From positions 1 to 64,000 of the forward strand of contig MGWH01000003.1 of NCBI GenBank assembly GCA_001800905.1: 64,000 nt of DNA, in the 5' to 3' direction. The translations under genes were made by a program, and so were the position numbers. The notes beneath the pieces are model-generated. The model did not search any database. It saw nothing but the letters and a program-made list of their open reading frames with translations, and was not told the origin of the DNA. Origin of the DNA: Flavobacteria bacterium GWA2_35_26. Lineage in GTDB: Bacteria > Bacteroidota > Bacteroidia > Flavobacteriales > Flavobacteriaceae. Position 1 is the first letter of the stretch. Each line of letters starts with the position of its first letter. Below, one piece after another: positions 1-8,976 of this stretch.

Positions 1-23
1 AATTTGGTATTGCAGTTGAAACC

Positions 24-120
24 GCGTTAGGGATAGCAGCGAAAAGCCCACAGCGAAGCGAGGACTTGAAGCATATAGCCCGGCCTGGTTGGCGAGGTCA
101 CGAAGCAAACCAGGTAACGC
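24..120. repeat. Structured intergenic repeat, copy A
   Basis: About 97 bp lying just beyond the 3' end of the LolE-like gene. The ends are an inverted repeat, GCGTTA (24-29) and TAACGC (115-120). An inner hairpin is CCTGGTT (84-90) with AACCAGG (108-114). The core is nearly identical to positions 17880-17943 (copy B), apart from a hairpin inserted in that copy. No reading frame is apparent. I take it as a dispersed folded element, possibly also acting as a transcript end for the gene beside it. Confidence 0.7.
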
Positions 121-128
121 TAAGGAAA

Positions 129-1364
129 TTAGTCGTAGCGGATGGCTTTGATGGGGGAAATTTTAGTAATAATGTAAGAAGGAATCAACAATACTAAAAA
201 ACAAACCGCTATGGTAAGCAGGTTCAATGCGACAATATATCCCAAATCAAAATAGACTGGAGCTTGGTTTACGTAGTAATTTTCGGGATTGAGTTGGATG
301 ATTCCGAAGTATTTTTGAATAAGTAAAATTCCTATACCGATACCATTGCCCCAAAGGAGTCCGCGGAGAATTAAATACAACGCATTGTACAGAAACATTT
401 TTCGGACAGACCAATTGTTAGCTCCTAGTGCTTTTAGAATTCCGATCATTTGGGTTCGTTCTAATATTAGTACCAATAAAGCCACCACCATATTAATGGT
501 AGCCACCAATATCATCACACCGAGAATAACCAAAATATTGAAATCGAACAATTGCAACCAGTCAAAGATGTAACTGTATTTTTCGATTATGGTTTTGGAA
601 TCTAGATTGGACGGGGTTTGCTGATATACTTCTTCTCCAACAGATAGAATCTGATCGAAATCGTCTACAAAAATTTCAAAGGCTCCGATTTGATTGGGTG
701 TCCATTTATTAATGCGTTGGATATGGCGAATATCTCCTAGTATATAGGTAGCGTCAAATTCTTGAAAGCCGGAATTAAAAATTCCAGTTATTTTAAAATG
801 GCGAATATTGGGCAATTGATTTTGATTTTCTTTGATAAAAAAAGTGTTGAACGCATCGCCCACTTTTAGTTGTAATCTATCAGCTAAAAATTGCGATATC
901 ACCACCTCTGAATTGAGTTGACTTGACAAATTAGGCAAACGACCCGCAACCAAATATTCTTTGATATTACTCCATTGATAATCTGACCCTACTCCTTTGA
1001 AGACAATACCTTCAAAAGCTTTTTCTGTCCTGATAATTCCTGCTTTAGTAGCGATGGCTTGGATATGGCTCACTCCAGCAACCGAATTGAACTTAGGATA
1101 AAACTCTTGATTCTTGGCAATGGGAGTTAGTGTTGCCTCCGATTGGTTATTATCGTAATTAGAAATAATAATATGTCCGTTAAAAGCGGATACTTTCTCT
1201 CTGATTTTTTGTTGTAAACCAATTCCAGTGGCTACCGAAACAATCATCATTACCATACCAATAGCAATTGCAGCAATTGCAATTTTTATTATTGGAGCAG
1301 ATATACTACTTTTATGATCTTTAGCAGTAATCAATCTTTTGGCGATGAAATATTCTAAATTCAA
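129..1364 (-). CDS. ABC transporter permease, LolE/FtsX family
   Basis: A 411-residue inner-membrane permease of the lipoprotein-releasing (LolC/LolE) or MacB-like type. One membrane segment lies near the N-terminus (about residues 25-47). A large soluble, presumably periplasmic, domain follows (about 50-270), then three C-terminal membrane segments (about 275-300, 325-350 and 375-402). This 1+3 arrangement is typical of the FtsX/LolE family. In Bacteroidota such proteins extract lipoproteins from the inner membrane with a LolD-type ATPase, which is not nearby. A TATTTTTG box (minus strand, 1388-1395) precedes the start and the gene is divergent from the NamZ-like lipoprotein. Length is normal for the family. 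The exact substrate cannot be told from sequence. Confidence 0.85.
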   Translation of the reverse strand: MNLEYFIAKRLITAKDHKSSISAPIIKIAIAAIAIGMVMMIVSVATGIGLQQKIREKVSAFNGHIIISNYDNNQSEATLTPIAKNQEFYPKFNSVAGVSHIQAIATKAGIIRTEKAFEGIVFKGVGSDYQWSNIKEYLVAGRLPNLSSQLNSEVVISQFLADRLQLKVGDAFNTFFIKENQNQLPNIRHFKITGIFNSGFQEFDATYILGDIRHIQRINKWTPNQIGAFEIFVDDFDQILSVGEEVYQQTPSNLDSKTIIEKYSYIFDWLQLFDFNILVILGVMILVATINMVVALLVLILERTQMIGILKALGANNWSVRKMFLYNALYLILRGLLWGNGIGIGILLIQKYFGIIQLNPENYYVNQAPVYFDLGYIVALNLLTIAVCFLVLLIPSYIITKISPIKAIRYD

Positions 1365-1445
1365 GTGGATTCGGTATTTACTTGAGCCAAAAATACAGCT
1401 AAAACACGAATTACACTAATTGACTTTAACTTTATTTATTTGACA

Positions 1446-2681
1446 ATGTTCAACACTTTTAAAAAATCAATTCCTTTTTTAGGCTTACTTTTTTTGATCG
1501 CTTCCTGTTCTATAAATAAAACTATTCCTGCTAAAAACTGGAACCAAAAGTCAACCCTTTCTGAAAATCAAAACTCGATTCGACCGTATCAATCAATCAA
1601 TTTTAAAACAGGTGCCGATAACTATGAAAACTATCTTCCTCTTTTAAAGGATAAAAAAGTAGGAGTCGTAAGCAACCAAACTGGGGTTTTATCCAACAAC
1701 ACGCATTTGGTTGATTTTTTAGTTTCCAATGCGATCCAAGTTCAAAAAATATTTGCACCTGAACATGGATTCCGTGGCACAGCCGATGCTGGTGAACTGA
1801 TCATAGATGGAAAAGATACTAAAACCGGCTTGTCAATTATCTCTTTGTATGGTGCCAACAAAAAACCAAAACCAGAACAATTAGAGGGTATTGACATTTT
1901 GGTTTTCGATATTCAAGATGTGGGTGCGCGTTTTTATACTTACATCTCTAGCCTTCATTACATTATGGAAGCCTGTGCCGAGAACAACATTCCGCTACTA
2001 GTTTTGGATCGGCCCAATCCAAATGGGTACATGATTGACGGACCTGTTTTGGAAAAAGAATTCAGCAGTTTTGTGGGAATGCATCCTGTACCGGTACTTT
2101 ACGGAATGACCATTGGCGAATATGCCCAAATGATTAATGGAGAAAAATGGCTTAAAGATGAAGTACAATGTAATTTGCAAGTAATTCCTTGTGTTGATTA
2201 TGATCGAAATGCTTCGTATCATATAACCGAAAGACCTTCGCCCAATCTTCCTAATGACCAAGCCATTAATTTGTTTGCGAGTTTGTGTTTTTTCGAAGGA
2301 ACCAACGTCAGTGTGGGAAGAGGTACCGACAAACAATTTCAGATTTATGGTTCGCCCTATTTACCGCAATCTGGAATTAGTTTTATTCCAAAACCAAATT
2401 TTGGTGCCAAAGAACCCATGCACAAAGACGTTACTTGTTTTGGGGAAGATTTAACAACAATAGAACCGGTAAGCCAAATTGAATTGAAATGGCTCATTAG
2501 AGCATACAACACTACAGCTGATAAAACTAGTTTCTTTAATCCGTTTTTTACGAAATTGGCAGGGACACAAACCTTGCAACTCCAAATTCAAGAAGGCATT
2601 TCTGAACGAAAAATCAAAAAAAGTTGGAAACCCGGTCTAGACCAGTTTAAAGAAATTCGAAAAAAATATTTGCTTTACTAA
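1446..2681 (+). CDS. DUF1343 / NamZ-like exo-beta-N-acetylmuramidase lipoprotein
   Basis: A 411-residue protein of the DUF1343 family, whose characterised member NamZ removes N-acetylmuramic acid from the non-reducing end of peptidoglycan fragments. The N-terminus is a lipoprotein signal: a basic start, a hydrophobic stretch and a lipobox ending at Cys21 (LIASC). Family hallmarks are VVSNQTGV, the APEHGFRG segment, FDIQDVGARFYTY and DRPNPNG. I chose the ATG at 1446. A TTG six bases upstream is in frame but unlikely. Its 3' end overlaps the convergent YkgJ-family gene by 4 bp. The role is probably cell-wall turnover or muropeptide recycling at the periplasmic side; surface display is also possible. 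Confidence 0.85.
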   Translation: MFNTFKKSIPFLGLLFLIASCSINKTIPAKNWNQKSTLSENQNSIRPYQSINFKTGADNYENYLPLLKDKKVGVVSNQTGVLSNNTHLVDFLVSNAIQVQKIFAPEHGFRGTADAGELIIDGKDTKTGLSIISLYGANKKPKPEQLEGIDILVFDIQDVGARFYTYISSLHYIMEACAENNIPLLVLDRPNPNGYMIDGPVLEKEFSSFVGMHPVPVLYGMTIGEYAQMINGEKWLKDEVQCNLQVIPCVDYDRNASYHITERPSPNLPNDQAINLFASLCFFEGTNVSVGRGTDKQFQIYGSPYLPQSGISFIPKPNFGAKEPMHKDVTCFGEDLTTIEPVSQIELKWLIRAYNTTADKTSFFNPFFTKLAGTQTLQLQIQEGISERKIKKSWKPGLDQFKEIRKKYLLY

Positions 2682-3175
2682 AGCGGTAGTTTCTTTTTCA
2701 TTTCTTCTACAATATTGTAGGCAGCAGGACAAATGGGAATATTCTTTAAAGTCAAATCAGAAATTTGCTGGAACTTTTTTCGGTCGGTATGAGGAAATTC
2801 GCGACAGGCTTTTGGTCGCACCTCATAAATAAAACAAGTATTGTCCTGATCTAAAAACGCACAAGGTACTGATTGCAATACATAATCCTTATCCTCGTCA
2901 ATACGAAGGTATTGCTCAATAAACTGTTGTGGTTTTTGTCGTAAGTGTTTAGCAATTCGCTCAATATCAGCCGAAGTAAACAAAGGCCCCGTAGTTTTAC
3001 AACAATTAGCGCAGCTCAAACAATCCGTTTTTTTGAATTCGGCATCATGCAATTCTTGCATTACATAATCTAAATTCTTGGGCGCCTTCTTTTTCAACTT
3101 ATCAAAATACTTTTTATTTTCGATATGCTTATCTTTGGCAAGTTTTCCGAGTTCAGCTAAATTTGGTTTTAACAT
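2678..3175 (-). CDS. YkgJ family cysteine-cluster protein
   Basis: A 165-residue cytoplasmic protein of the YkgJ/UPF0153 family, believed to bind zinc or an iron-sulfur cluster through conserved cysteines. The signature CxxCxxCC (CLSCANCC) lies near residue 55, and further cysteines occur in VPCAFLD, TCFIYE, KACREFPH and ICPAAY, in the family order. A TAACTTTG promoter box lies on the minus strand at 3194-3201. It converges on the NamZ-like gene with a 4 bp overlap. Molecular function is not established for the family and the neighbours give no clear hint. Confidence 0.8.
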   Translation of the reverse strand: MLKPNLAELGKLAKDKHIENKKYFDKLKKKAPKNLDYVMQELHDAEFKKTDCLSCANCCKTTGPLFTSADIERIAKHLRQKPQQFIEQYLRIDEDKDYVLQSVPCAFLDQDNTCFIYEVRPKACREFPHTDRKKFQQISDLTLKNIPICPAAYNIVEEMKKKLPL

Positions 3176-3263
3176 ACTACTAAATTTCTACTGCAAAGTT
3201 AAACAAGTTGAAACTATAAACTAATTAAAGAGGAAAGATTGCTTCGTTCCTCGCAAATACAAT

Positions 3264-3971
3264 ATGAAAGACCTTTTCGGAAAAGCCATACTCGATTACC
3301 AAACCAATTCTTCACCAGAAAACATCATCACTTCAACCTCGATTTCGGATGAAGATGAAATGGAAGTAGCGTATTTATTTCGAAGCTTTGACGAAATGCC
3401 AACTCTAGAACAAAAAGCGTTACAATTAGCCAAAGGCCGAACCTTAGAGGTAGGTTGCGGCGCAGGAAGTCACGGATTGTATTTGCAAAGCGAACGAAAT
3501 ATCGATGTTTATTCGATTGATATTTCTAAAAATGCGATTGAGGCTTGTACTCTTCGCGGATTGAAAAACACCCAAGTTATAGATGTATTGAACATCGAAA
3601 ACGAGAAATACGACACTATTCTATTGTTGATGAACGGTACCGGAATTTTTGAAACTCTAGATAGAACAACCGTTTATCTTCAAAAACTAAAAAGCTTACT
3701 CCAACCGAGTGGACAAATTTTAATTGATTCGTCCGACATTATTTATATTTTTGACGAAGACGAAGATGGGGGGAAATGGATTCCGAGCGACAATTATTAT
3801 GGCGAACTCACTTTTACTCTTCAATATAAAAACGAAACAGAAATTCCTTTTCCGTGGCTATATTTGGATTTCAACACACTACAAAATGCCGCTATAGCGA
3901 ATGGTTTACAATGCCAACTCGTTTTGGAAGGCGATCATTTTGATTATTTAGCACAACTTACTCTTTTATAA
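3264..3971 (+). CDS. Class I SAM-dependent methyltransferase
   Basis: A 235-residue Rossmann-fold methyltransferase. Motif I is LEVGCGAGSHGLYL (about residues 60-75), followed by an acidic motif II (VYSIDISKNAIEAC) and motif IV around ILLLMNGTGIFE. A HEPN-like or membrane segment is absent, so it is probably soluble. It sits 11 bp before the DinB/YfiT-like gene, so the two are likely co-transcribed. The substrate cannot be inferred: the C-terminal half has no family-specific motif I recognise. Length is usual for small-molecule methyltransferases. Confidence 0.8.
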   Translation: MKDLFGKAILDYQTNSSPENIITSTSISDEDEMEVAYLFRSFDEMPTLEQKALQLAKGRTLEVGCGAGSHGLYLQSERNIDVYSIDISKNAIEACTLRGLKNTQVIDVLNIENEKYDTILLLMNGTGIFETLDRTTVYLQKLKSLLQPSGQILIDSSDIIYIFDEDEDGGKWIPSDNYYGELTFTLQYKNETEIPFPWLYLDFNTLQNAAIANGLQCQLVLEGDHFDYLAQLTLL

Positions 3972-3982
3972 CATTACTAATA

Positions 3983-4513
3983 ATGGAAGATACATTACGT
4001 TATCCAATCGGAAAATTTAAAGCGCCTGAAGCCTACACTTCAGACTATTTAGCGGAACGCATTCAAGAAATAGCACAATTCCCAGAACAGTTAAAAAACG
4101 AAGTAATTCACTTAACCGATGAACAATTGGACACGCCATACAGAGACGGCGGATGGACTATTCGACAAGTGGTACACCATTGTGCCGATAGCCATATGAA
4201 CTGTTTTATCCGAATTAAATGGGCTTTAACCGAAGAGAGTCCCATCATTAAATTTTATTACGAAGACCGTTGGGGCGACATGGCCGATAATGCAACTATG
4301 CAAGTTGCACCAAGTCTAGCTTTTTTAGAAGGTTTGCATTTTCGATTGGCGTATCTAATGAAAAGCTTATCGGCAACCGATTTAGAAAAATCATTTATCC
4401 ATCCCGAACATAATGCGTCGTTCCAAATTAAAGAAATTATAGGCACTTATGCCTGGCATGGATTGCACCATTTGGCACATATTACCGAATTGAAAAAAAG
4501 AAAAGGGTGGTAA
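3983..4513 (+). CDS. YfiT/BstA-like DinB-superfamily thiol transferase or metal hydrolase
   Basis: A 176-residue four-helix-bundle protein of the YfiT branch of the DinB superfamily. Members are annotated as putative metal-dependent hydrolases, and the Bacillus homologue BstA is a bacillithiol S-transferase. The metal-binding histidines are visible in VVHHCADSH (about residue 65) and near the C-terminus in HGLHHLAHI, the usual three-histidine pattern. Flavobacteria are known to make bacillithiol, which makes conjugation of electrophiles to that thiol a reasonable role. It follows the methyltransferase at 11 bp. A strong bidirectional terminator ends the pair. Confidence 0.75.
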   Translation: MEDTLRYPIGKFKAPEAYTSDYLAERIQEIAQFPEQLKNEVIHLTDEQLDTPYRDGGWTIRQVVHHCADSHMNCFIRIKWALTEESPIIKFYYEDRWGDMADNATMQVAPSLAFLEGLHFRLAYLMKSLSATDLEKSFIHPEHNASFQIKEIIGTYAWHGLHHLAHITELKKRKGW

Positions 4514-4514
4514 T

Positions 4515-4546
4515 AAAAAACTCCAAACAATTGTTTGGAGTTTTTT
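4515..4546. terminator. Bidirectional intrinsic terminator
   Basis: A perfect palindrome: CTCCAAACAA with TTGTTTGGAG (4521-4540), flanked by six A and six T. It lies between the convergent YfiT-like gene and queE, and can end transcripts from both strands. Confidence 0.9.
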
Positions 4547-4550
4547 ATTA

Positions 4551-5183
4551 TTAAGGGATATTCAAATATTTATGGGTTTGTAACGAAACGCGCCATTTGG
4601 GATTGTTCATTACATAATCCACAATCAAAGGGGTCATTTCTTCTCTTTTACTCCATTCAGGCTGCAAAAAAAGAATGGCATTTTTGTTTACTTTTTCTGC
4701 TTGTTCTTCAGCAAAAATAAAATCGTGTTTGTTGTAAATAATCACTTTCAACTCATCGGCATTGTCATAAACCGTTTGCGTAGGTAATTTGTATTTTTTT
4801 GGCGAAAGACAAATCCAATCCCAAGTTCCAGAAAGCGGATAAGCACCTGAAGTTTCAATATGGACTTTTACCTTATTGTCTTTTAGTTTTTGAGTCAACA
4901 AGGTCATGTCCCAAGTGAGTGGCTCTCCACCAGTCACTACAACTGTATCAGCATACTTAGTGGCATTGGCAACAATTAAATCGATACTAGTAGGTGGATG
5001 CAACTCGGCATTCCAACTTTCTTTCACATCGCACCAATGACAACCCACATCACAACCACCGATACGAATAAAATAAGCTGCCGTTCCAGTATGAGAACCT
5101 TCGCCTTGGATGGTATAAAATTCTTCCATCAAGGGCAACATAGCTCCTTTATTTACTTCTAATTGTATTTCTTTTGATAACAT
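4551..5183 (-). CDS. queE: 7-carboxy-7-deazaguanine synthase QueE (radical SAM)
   Basis: A 210-residue radical-SAM enzyme that converts carboxy-tetrahydropterin to 7-carboxy-7-deazaguanine in queuosine biosynthesis. The N-terminus has the substrate-side motif EEFYTIQGEGSHTG. The cluster-binding motif is GCDVGCHWCDVKESW (about residues 43-57; C-x3-C-x2-C), as in QueE. TGGEPL follows, the glycine-rich SAM-binding segment. A TATCTTTG promoter box is at 5202-5209 on the minus strand, about 20 bases from the start codon. queA for a later step is at 18.1-19.2 kb, in another transcription unit. Confidence 0.93.
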   Translation of the reverse strand: MLSKEIQLEVNKGAMLPLMEEFYTIQGEGSHTGTAAYFIRIGGCDVGCHWCDVKESWNAELHPPTSIDLIVANATKYADTVVVTGGEPLTWDMTLLTQKLKDNKVKVHIETSGAYPLSGTWDWICLSPKKYKLPTQTVYDNADELKVIIYNKHDFIFAEEQAEKVNKNAILFLQPEWSKREEMTPLIVDYVMNNPKWRVSLQTHKYLNIP

Positions 5184-5201
5184 CTAATTCTATTGAAGCG
5201 G

Positions 5202-5209
5202 CAAAGATA
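5202..5209 (-). promoter_or_regulatory. Predicted -7 box of queE
   Basis: TATCTTTG on the minus strand, matching the Bacteroidota -7 consensus TAnnTTTG. It leaves a very short untranslated leader before the queE ATG at 5183. No -33 TTG at good spacing is seen. Confidence 0.55.
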
Positions 5210-5257
5210 GTCAATTACAAAATTCATTTCCTATCTTCATTTGGTGAAAATAGACAT

Positions 5258-5290
5258 AAAAAAAACCGACAACTAATTGTCGGTTTTTTT
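5258..5290 (-). terminator. Terminator of the exbB...TPR operon
   Basis: An A-rich run, ACCGACAA, loop CTAA, TTGTCGGT and a T run. It lies 20 bp beyond the stop of the TPR gene and closes the seven-gene energy-transduction operon. Confidence 0.88.
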
Positions 5291-5309
5291 AATAATAGAA
5301 TGAGTATAA

Positions 5310-6977
5310 TTATTTCAATTGTTTGATTGAACTCAATGCGTAAGCATTAGTTGGATCAATCACTAAAGTTTTATTGAAATACTCCACTGCTTTCACTTTA
5401 TCTGTATTAGCATAAGTTGCTCCAATAGTGTTGTAACTTTCAGCAATTTTTTTAATTACAGCTGGTTTTGCAGTTTCTTCAGCTCCTTTAGCAGTTACAG
5501 CCGCTACGTATGCTTCGTAAAATTTAATGGTATTCTCATCGTTTTCCATCAAACTGTTTGTTCTTGCCTTGAATATATAGGCTTCGTAATAACTTGGCGA
5601 AGCTACCAATACTTTATCAAAAGCAGCATCTGCTTTTTGAAGACCAGCAATCTCAGGTTTTACATCTTTTTTATTATTAGCATAATACAAAGACAAACCA
5701 AGATACAAGTTGTCATCTAAGTAACTTTTTGATTCTGCATTAGCCGCACCCAATTCAAAAATAGCAGCAGCTTCTTTGTATAATTTTTGACCGAACATTT
5801 TTTTACCTACTTCGTTCAAATCCTCTACAGCTAAAGGTTCCATTACAATCGATTTTTGAATAGAAGCTAAACCAGCTTCGAAAGCTACTGGATCAATTGA
5901 AAGACCATCAGCACTAGTTCCTTTTTTAATTTTAGATAAACCTAAAACTTGAAAGTCTTTAGCGATAATTTTACTAGCTGGATTAGAAGTAAACGTTTCC
6001 AAAGATTGGATTGCTTTATCTACATTCCCATTTTCAAAAGCTGCATATCCTAAATAACGGAAAATTCTTGGATTTACTTTATCTAATTCAATCATTTTAT
6101 TCGCTTCTTCTTCTAAAGCTTTGTATTCTTTAGCTAAGATTAAAAAGTCAGCACGACGCATTCTTGAGTGGATAGAATAATCCGTCAAGTCCATGTACTT
6201 TTGGTAATAATCAATCGCAATTTTAAAATTTTCAGCCGCTTTAGACGGTTTGTTACGAGCAATTTTATAATAGGTTTCAGCTAATTCTCTATAAACGGGT
6301 CCGTAATTTGCATTAATAGCAATCACTTCATTGTAGGCTTTTGAAGCTTCGTCATACGATTTAGCACCTTTTAACAAAACCCCTAATTGCATTTTTGCTC
6401 TCAACAATGTATTGTCAGCTGAGAAGGCATCACGATACGCTTTGTATGCATCATTTTGATTACTTAAACCATAATATGCATCCCCTAAAGCCAATTGCAC
6501 TTGAGCATCCATTGGGTTGTTAACTATAGCACGCTTTAATACAGCAACCGCAGCTTTGTAATTTGGTTTTTCAGCGTTCATATACGCTCTAGCTACATAC
6601 ACATACTCTTCAAAATCTTTTTTGCGCATGTCTTTTGTTGCCAAAATAAACTTTGCATTAGCCGCTATCGTATCATTTCGGTCCAAATCCATTTGGCCTA
6701 AACCAATATTATTGAAACGAGCAGACTCAGTTGCAACTAATCCTTTACCAAAAGAAATCGCAGCAGAATCTTTGATACTTTGATTTAAATAAACATTTCC
6801 TAAAAGGAAAGAGGCCATTCCATTTGAAGGCTTAGCTTGTAGTATTGATTTTAATATCGTTTTAGCTTCTTCATACTTTTCAGCATCAATTGCCTTTTTT
6901 GCTTGATTAATATCTTGAGCATGTCCTACTGAAACAGTAGCCAAAAGAAGTAGTCCGAAAATTTTAAATGTTTTCAT
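5310..6977 (-). CDS. Tetratricopeptide-repeat protein, periplasmic
   Basis: A 555-residue protein with a cleavable signal peptide (MKTFKIFGLLLLATVSVGHAQ) followed by TPR units over most of its length. Recognisable repeats include YEEAKTILKSILQAKPSNGMAS near the N-terminus and KAVEYFNKTLVIDPTNAYALS at the end. TPR proteins are scaffolds, so a partner is expected: it is the last gene of the exbB-exbD-exbD-tonB-small protein-PstS-like operon, 19 bp after the lipoprotein. I infer that it works in the periplasm with the ExbBD/TonB complex and the binding protein. A catalytic role is not visible. Confidence 0.85.
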   Translation of the reverse strand: MKTFKIFGLLLLATVSVGHAQDINQAKKAIDAEKYEEAKTILKSILQAKPSNGMASFLLGNVYLNQSIKDSAAISFGKGLVATESARFNNIGLGQMDLDRNDTIAANAKFILATKDMRKKDFEEYVYVARAYMNAEKPNYKAAVAVLKRAIVNNPMDAQVQLALGDAYYGLSNQNDAYKAYRDAFSADNTLLRAKMQLGVLLKGAKSYDEASKAYNEVIAINANYGPVYRELAETYYKIARNKPSKAAENFKIAIDYYQKYMDLTDYSIHSRMRRADFLILAKEYKALEEEANKMIELDKVNPRIFRYLGYAAFENGNVDKAIQSLETFTSNPASKIIAKDFQVLGLSKIKKGTSADGLSIDPVAFEAGLASIQKSIVMEPLAVEDLNEVGKKMFGQKLYKEAAAIFELGAANAESKSYLDDNLYLGLSLYYANNKKDVKPEIAGLQKADAAFDKVLVASPSYYEAYIFKARTNSLMENDENTIKFYEAYVAAVTAKGAEETAKPAVIKKIAESYNTIGATYANTDKVKAVEYFNKTLVIDPTNAYALSSIKQLK

Positions 6978-6996
6978 TTTTAGTTATATAGTTAAT

Positions 6997-7911
6997 TTAT
7001 TTTTTATCATTACTGATTTGATTTCTAATGCTTAGTTTACGTGGAGGCACTTTATAAGGCAACAAACCTGATTTCAAAATGATTCTCTGACCTATGTCCC
7101 CTGCCACAAATGAAGCAAACCCCATTCCTAATCCAGAAAAACCTTGGCAATTAACAATATATAATTCACGTGCTAAAGGATATTTGCCCTCAGCTATATT
7201 GTTTTGATCAGGTGCGTAAAAATCATTTAGATTTTTTCCTTTTACACTTAAGACAGTAACTTTATCCACATAGGGTTGCATTTCAGGCCTTGGCTGTGTC
7301 AACCAGTTTAAACCAACAACACCAATCATCCCCTCATTTTGCGATACAAATTTAATAACTTCATTGTTAGTTCCAAAAGAAAAAACTCCTTTTTGAGGAA
7401 TTGAAGTTAAACCCGCTAACGTATTCATGTAGCGCACAGTACTCGAGTTCGGATTATCAAATACCAACCCTTTTATTTTCGGCGATAATTTACCATTCAT
7501 AAAATCAATTACGTCCTTAATATCTACTAAAGTGTCATTAGAATTTTTATTCGTAATCAGAGCGACAGCATCAATTGCAATCGGAGTTATTTTTGGAATT
7601 ATTTTTCTATTCGCAAAAATTTTCATTTCATCCGCATTCAATTTTCTTGACAGCACTGCTATACTTGAAGTATCTTTCACCAAAGATTGAATGACTTCGG
7701 TTTCGGATTGCGCATTCATTTTGATAGTAGCTTCGTACCTGCTCTCAAAAATTTGAACTTGATCTTCCATCACAGGCATTAAGGTAGCGTCTACTAGTAA
7801 AGTAGCATTTCCTTTCAAAATTGTTTCTTGAGTAGCATCAGCTGATTTATTACAGGAAATAGCTAAAAATAATACACAAAAAGCAATGATTAGTTTAAAC
7901 GTAGAATTCAT
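6997..7911 (-). CDS. PstS-like substrate-binding lipoprotein
   Basis: A 304-residue periplasmic binding protein of the PBP-like/PstS type. The lipobox ends at Cys20 (LAISC). The mature part reads as a two-lobed binding fold, with ITPIAIDAVALITNK and the PNSSTVRYMN segment resembling the PstS anion-binding region. No phosphate permease (PstC/PstA) or PstB is adjacent. It lies between a small membrane protein (3 bp gap) and the TPR gene in a TonB-type operon, so classical Pst transport is doubtful. I infer a sensor or a docking protein for a TonB-energised system. Confidence 0.75.
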   Translation of the reverse strand: MNSTFKLIIAFCVLFLAISCNKSADATQETILKGNATLLVDATLMPVMEDQVQIFESRYEATIKMNAQSETEVIQSLVKDTSSIAVLSRKLNADEMKIFANRKIIPKITPIAIDAVALITNKNSNDTLVDIKDVIDFMNGKLSPKIKGLVFDNPNSSTVRYMNTLAGLTSIPQKGVFSFGTNNEVIKFVSQNEGMIGVVGLNWLTQPRPEMQPYVDKVTVLSVKGKNLNDFYAPDQNNIAEGKYPLARELYIVNCQGFSGLGMGFASFVAGDIGQRIILKSGLLPYKVPPRKLSIRNQISNDKK

Positions 7912-7914
7912 AAT

Positions 7915-8145
7915 TTAATTTTTACTATCATTAATAATTCTTGTAAAACGTATGATTGAATAGACAATTAAAAGAACGCCAAAAGCCACTCTATAATTGT
8001 ATTGCATTGGAAATGGAAAGGGTTTCATGAAAATAAACAAGATACCTAAAGTAAGGTAAGACATTAAAAACAAAATCCCCATAACGAGAAGAAATCGCTC
8101 TTTGAGCGATTTCTTCTGAAAACTATTAACAAAGTTTTGTATCAT
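7915..8145 (-). CDS. Small membrane protein with two membrane segments
   Basis: A 76-residue protein I do not recognise by family. Two hydrophobic segments are clear (about residues 19-39 and 51-66), with a basic N-terminus (KKSLKER) and a charged C-terminal tail. It overlaps the end of tonB by one base and ends 3 bp before the lipoprotein start, so it is translated as part of the operon. Tight coupling suggests an accessory subunit of the ExbBD/TonB machine, but the sequence alone cannot show it. Confidence 0.7.
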   Translation of the reverse strand: MIQNFVNSFQKKSLKERFLLVMGILFLMSYLTLGILFIFMKPFPFPMQYNYRVAFGVLLIVYSIIRFTRIINDSKN

Positions 8146-8939
8146 TACTCTGCAGATTGAATAGTAATAGGAAGAGAATAAAGTACTCTAACTTTTTTAC
8201 CATTTTGCTCTCCAGGAGTCCATTTTGGACATTTGTTCAAAACGCGGATAGCTTCTTTTCCAGTTCCGTATCCAATATCTCTAATTACTTTGATGTCAGT
8301 TAAAGAACCATCTTTTTCAACTACGAAGGTAACATACACTTTACCTTTCAAACCATCTTCCTCTGGAGTTTGGTAATTGTTTCCAACAAACTTGTAGAAT
8401 TTTTCCATTCCACCTGGAAAATCAGGTTTTACTTCGATACCAGCGGTGTTATAAATACTGTTATCTTCTTCTACTACAGCTGCAGGTCCATTCCCAACAG
8501 GTTCAACAGTCAATTCGGCATCAGGATCACCTTTGATGGTTTCGTTACCTAACTTCTTGTCTTTAATTTCAGTAATTTTTGGTGGTTCCTCTGTCACCTC
8601 TTCTGCTTTAGCCACAACTGGCTTAACAAATTTCACTTGATCCACTTTTGGTGGAGGTGGTGGAGGTGGTGGAAGGTCTTTTTTAGGCTCTTCCTTTTTT
8701 GGAGGTAACTTCATGGTTACGATTTTAGTATCTAAACTATCATCATCACCTGAAGAATCTGGCAACAAACTCATAATAAGAGGTGCAGCTACAAGTACAG
8801 AGAATAAAACTGCACCAATAATTAACGCTCTAACTGTGGTTTTTGTATTTGATTTTCTAAGTTCATAAGCACCATATGTCTTATTTTTCCCTTCGAAAAC
8901 AATATCAAGCCATTGATTTGTGAATATATCTAATTTCAT
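8145..8939 (-). CDS. TonB-family energy transducer
   Basis: A 264-residue TonB-type protein. One membrane anchor is at about residues 33-57. A proline-rich spacer follows, with acidic and basic repeats and a run of eight prolines. The C-terminal TonB domain (about 170-262) contains PDFPGGMEKFYKFV, GKVYVTFVVEKDGS and the terminal VRVLYSLPITIQ. It carries proton-motive energy from ExbB/ExbD to outer-membrane receptors. The N-terminal segment with KNKTYGAYELRKSN is typical of Bacteroidota TonB proteins. It follows the second exbD by 37 bp. Confidence 0.93.
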   Translation of the reverse strand: MKLDIFTNQWLDIVFEGKNKTYGAYELRKSNTKTTVRALIIGAVLFSVLVAAPLIMSLLPDSSGDDDSLDTKIVTMKLPPKKEEPKKDLPPPPPPPPKVDQVKFVKPVVAKAEEVTEEPPKITEIKDKKLGNETIKGDPDAELTVEPVGNGPAAVVEEDNSIYNTAGIEVKPDFPGGMEKFYKFVGNNYQTPEEDGLKGKVYVTFVVEKDGSLTDIKVIRDIGYGTGKEAIRVLNKCPKWTPGEQNGKKVRVLYSLPITIQSAE

Positions 8940-8976
8940 ATTTCTTAATTATTAGGTTATTGAGTAAATCCTATTA

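Noticed and set aside
1998..2336. Minus-strand frame opposite the NamZ-like gene
   Set aside because: Antisense to conserved catalytic segments; no promoter box or recognisable protein features.
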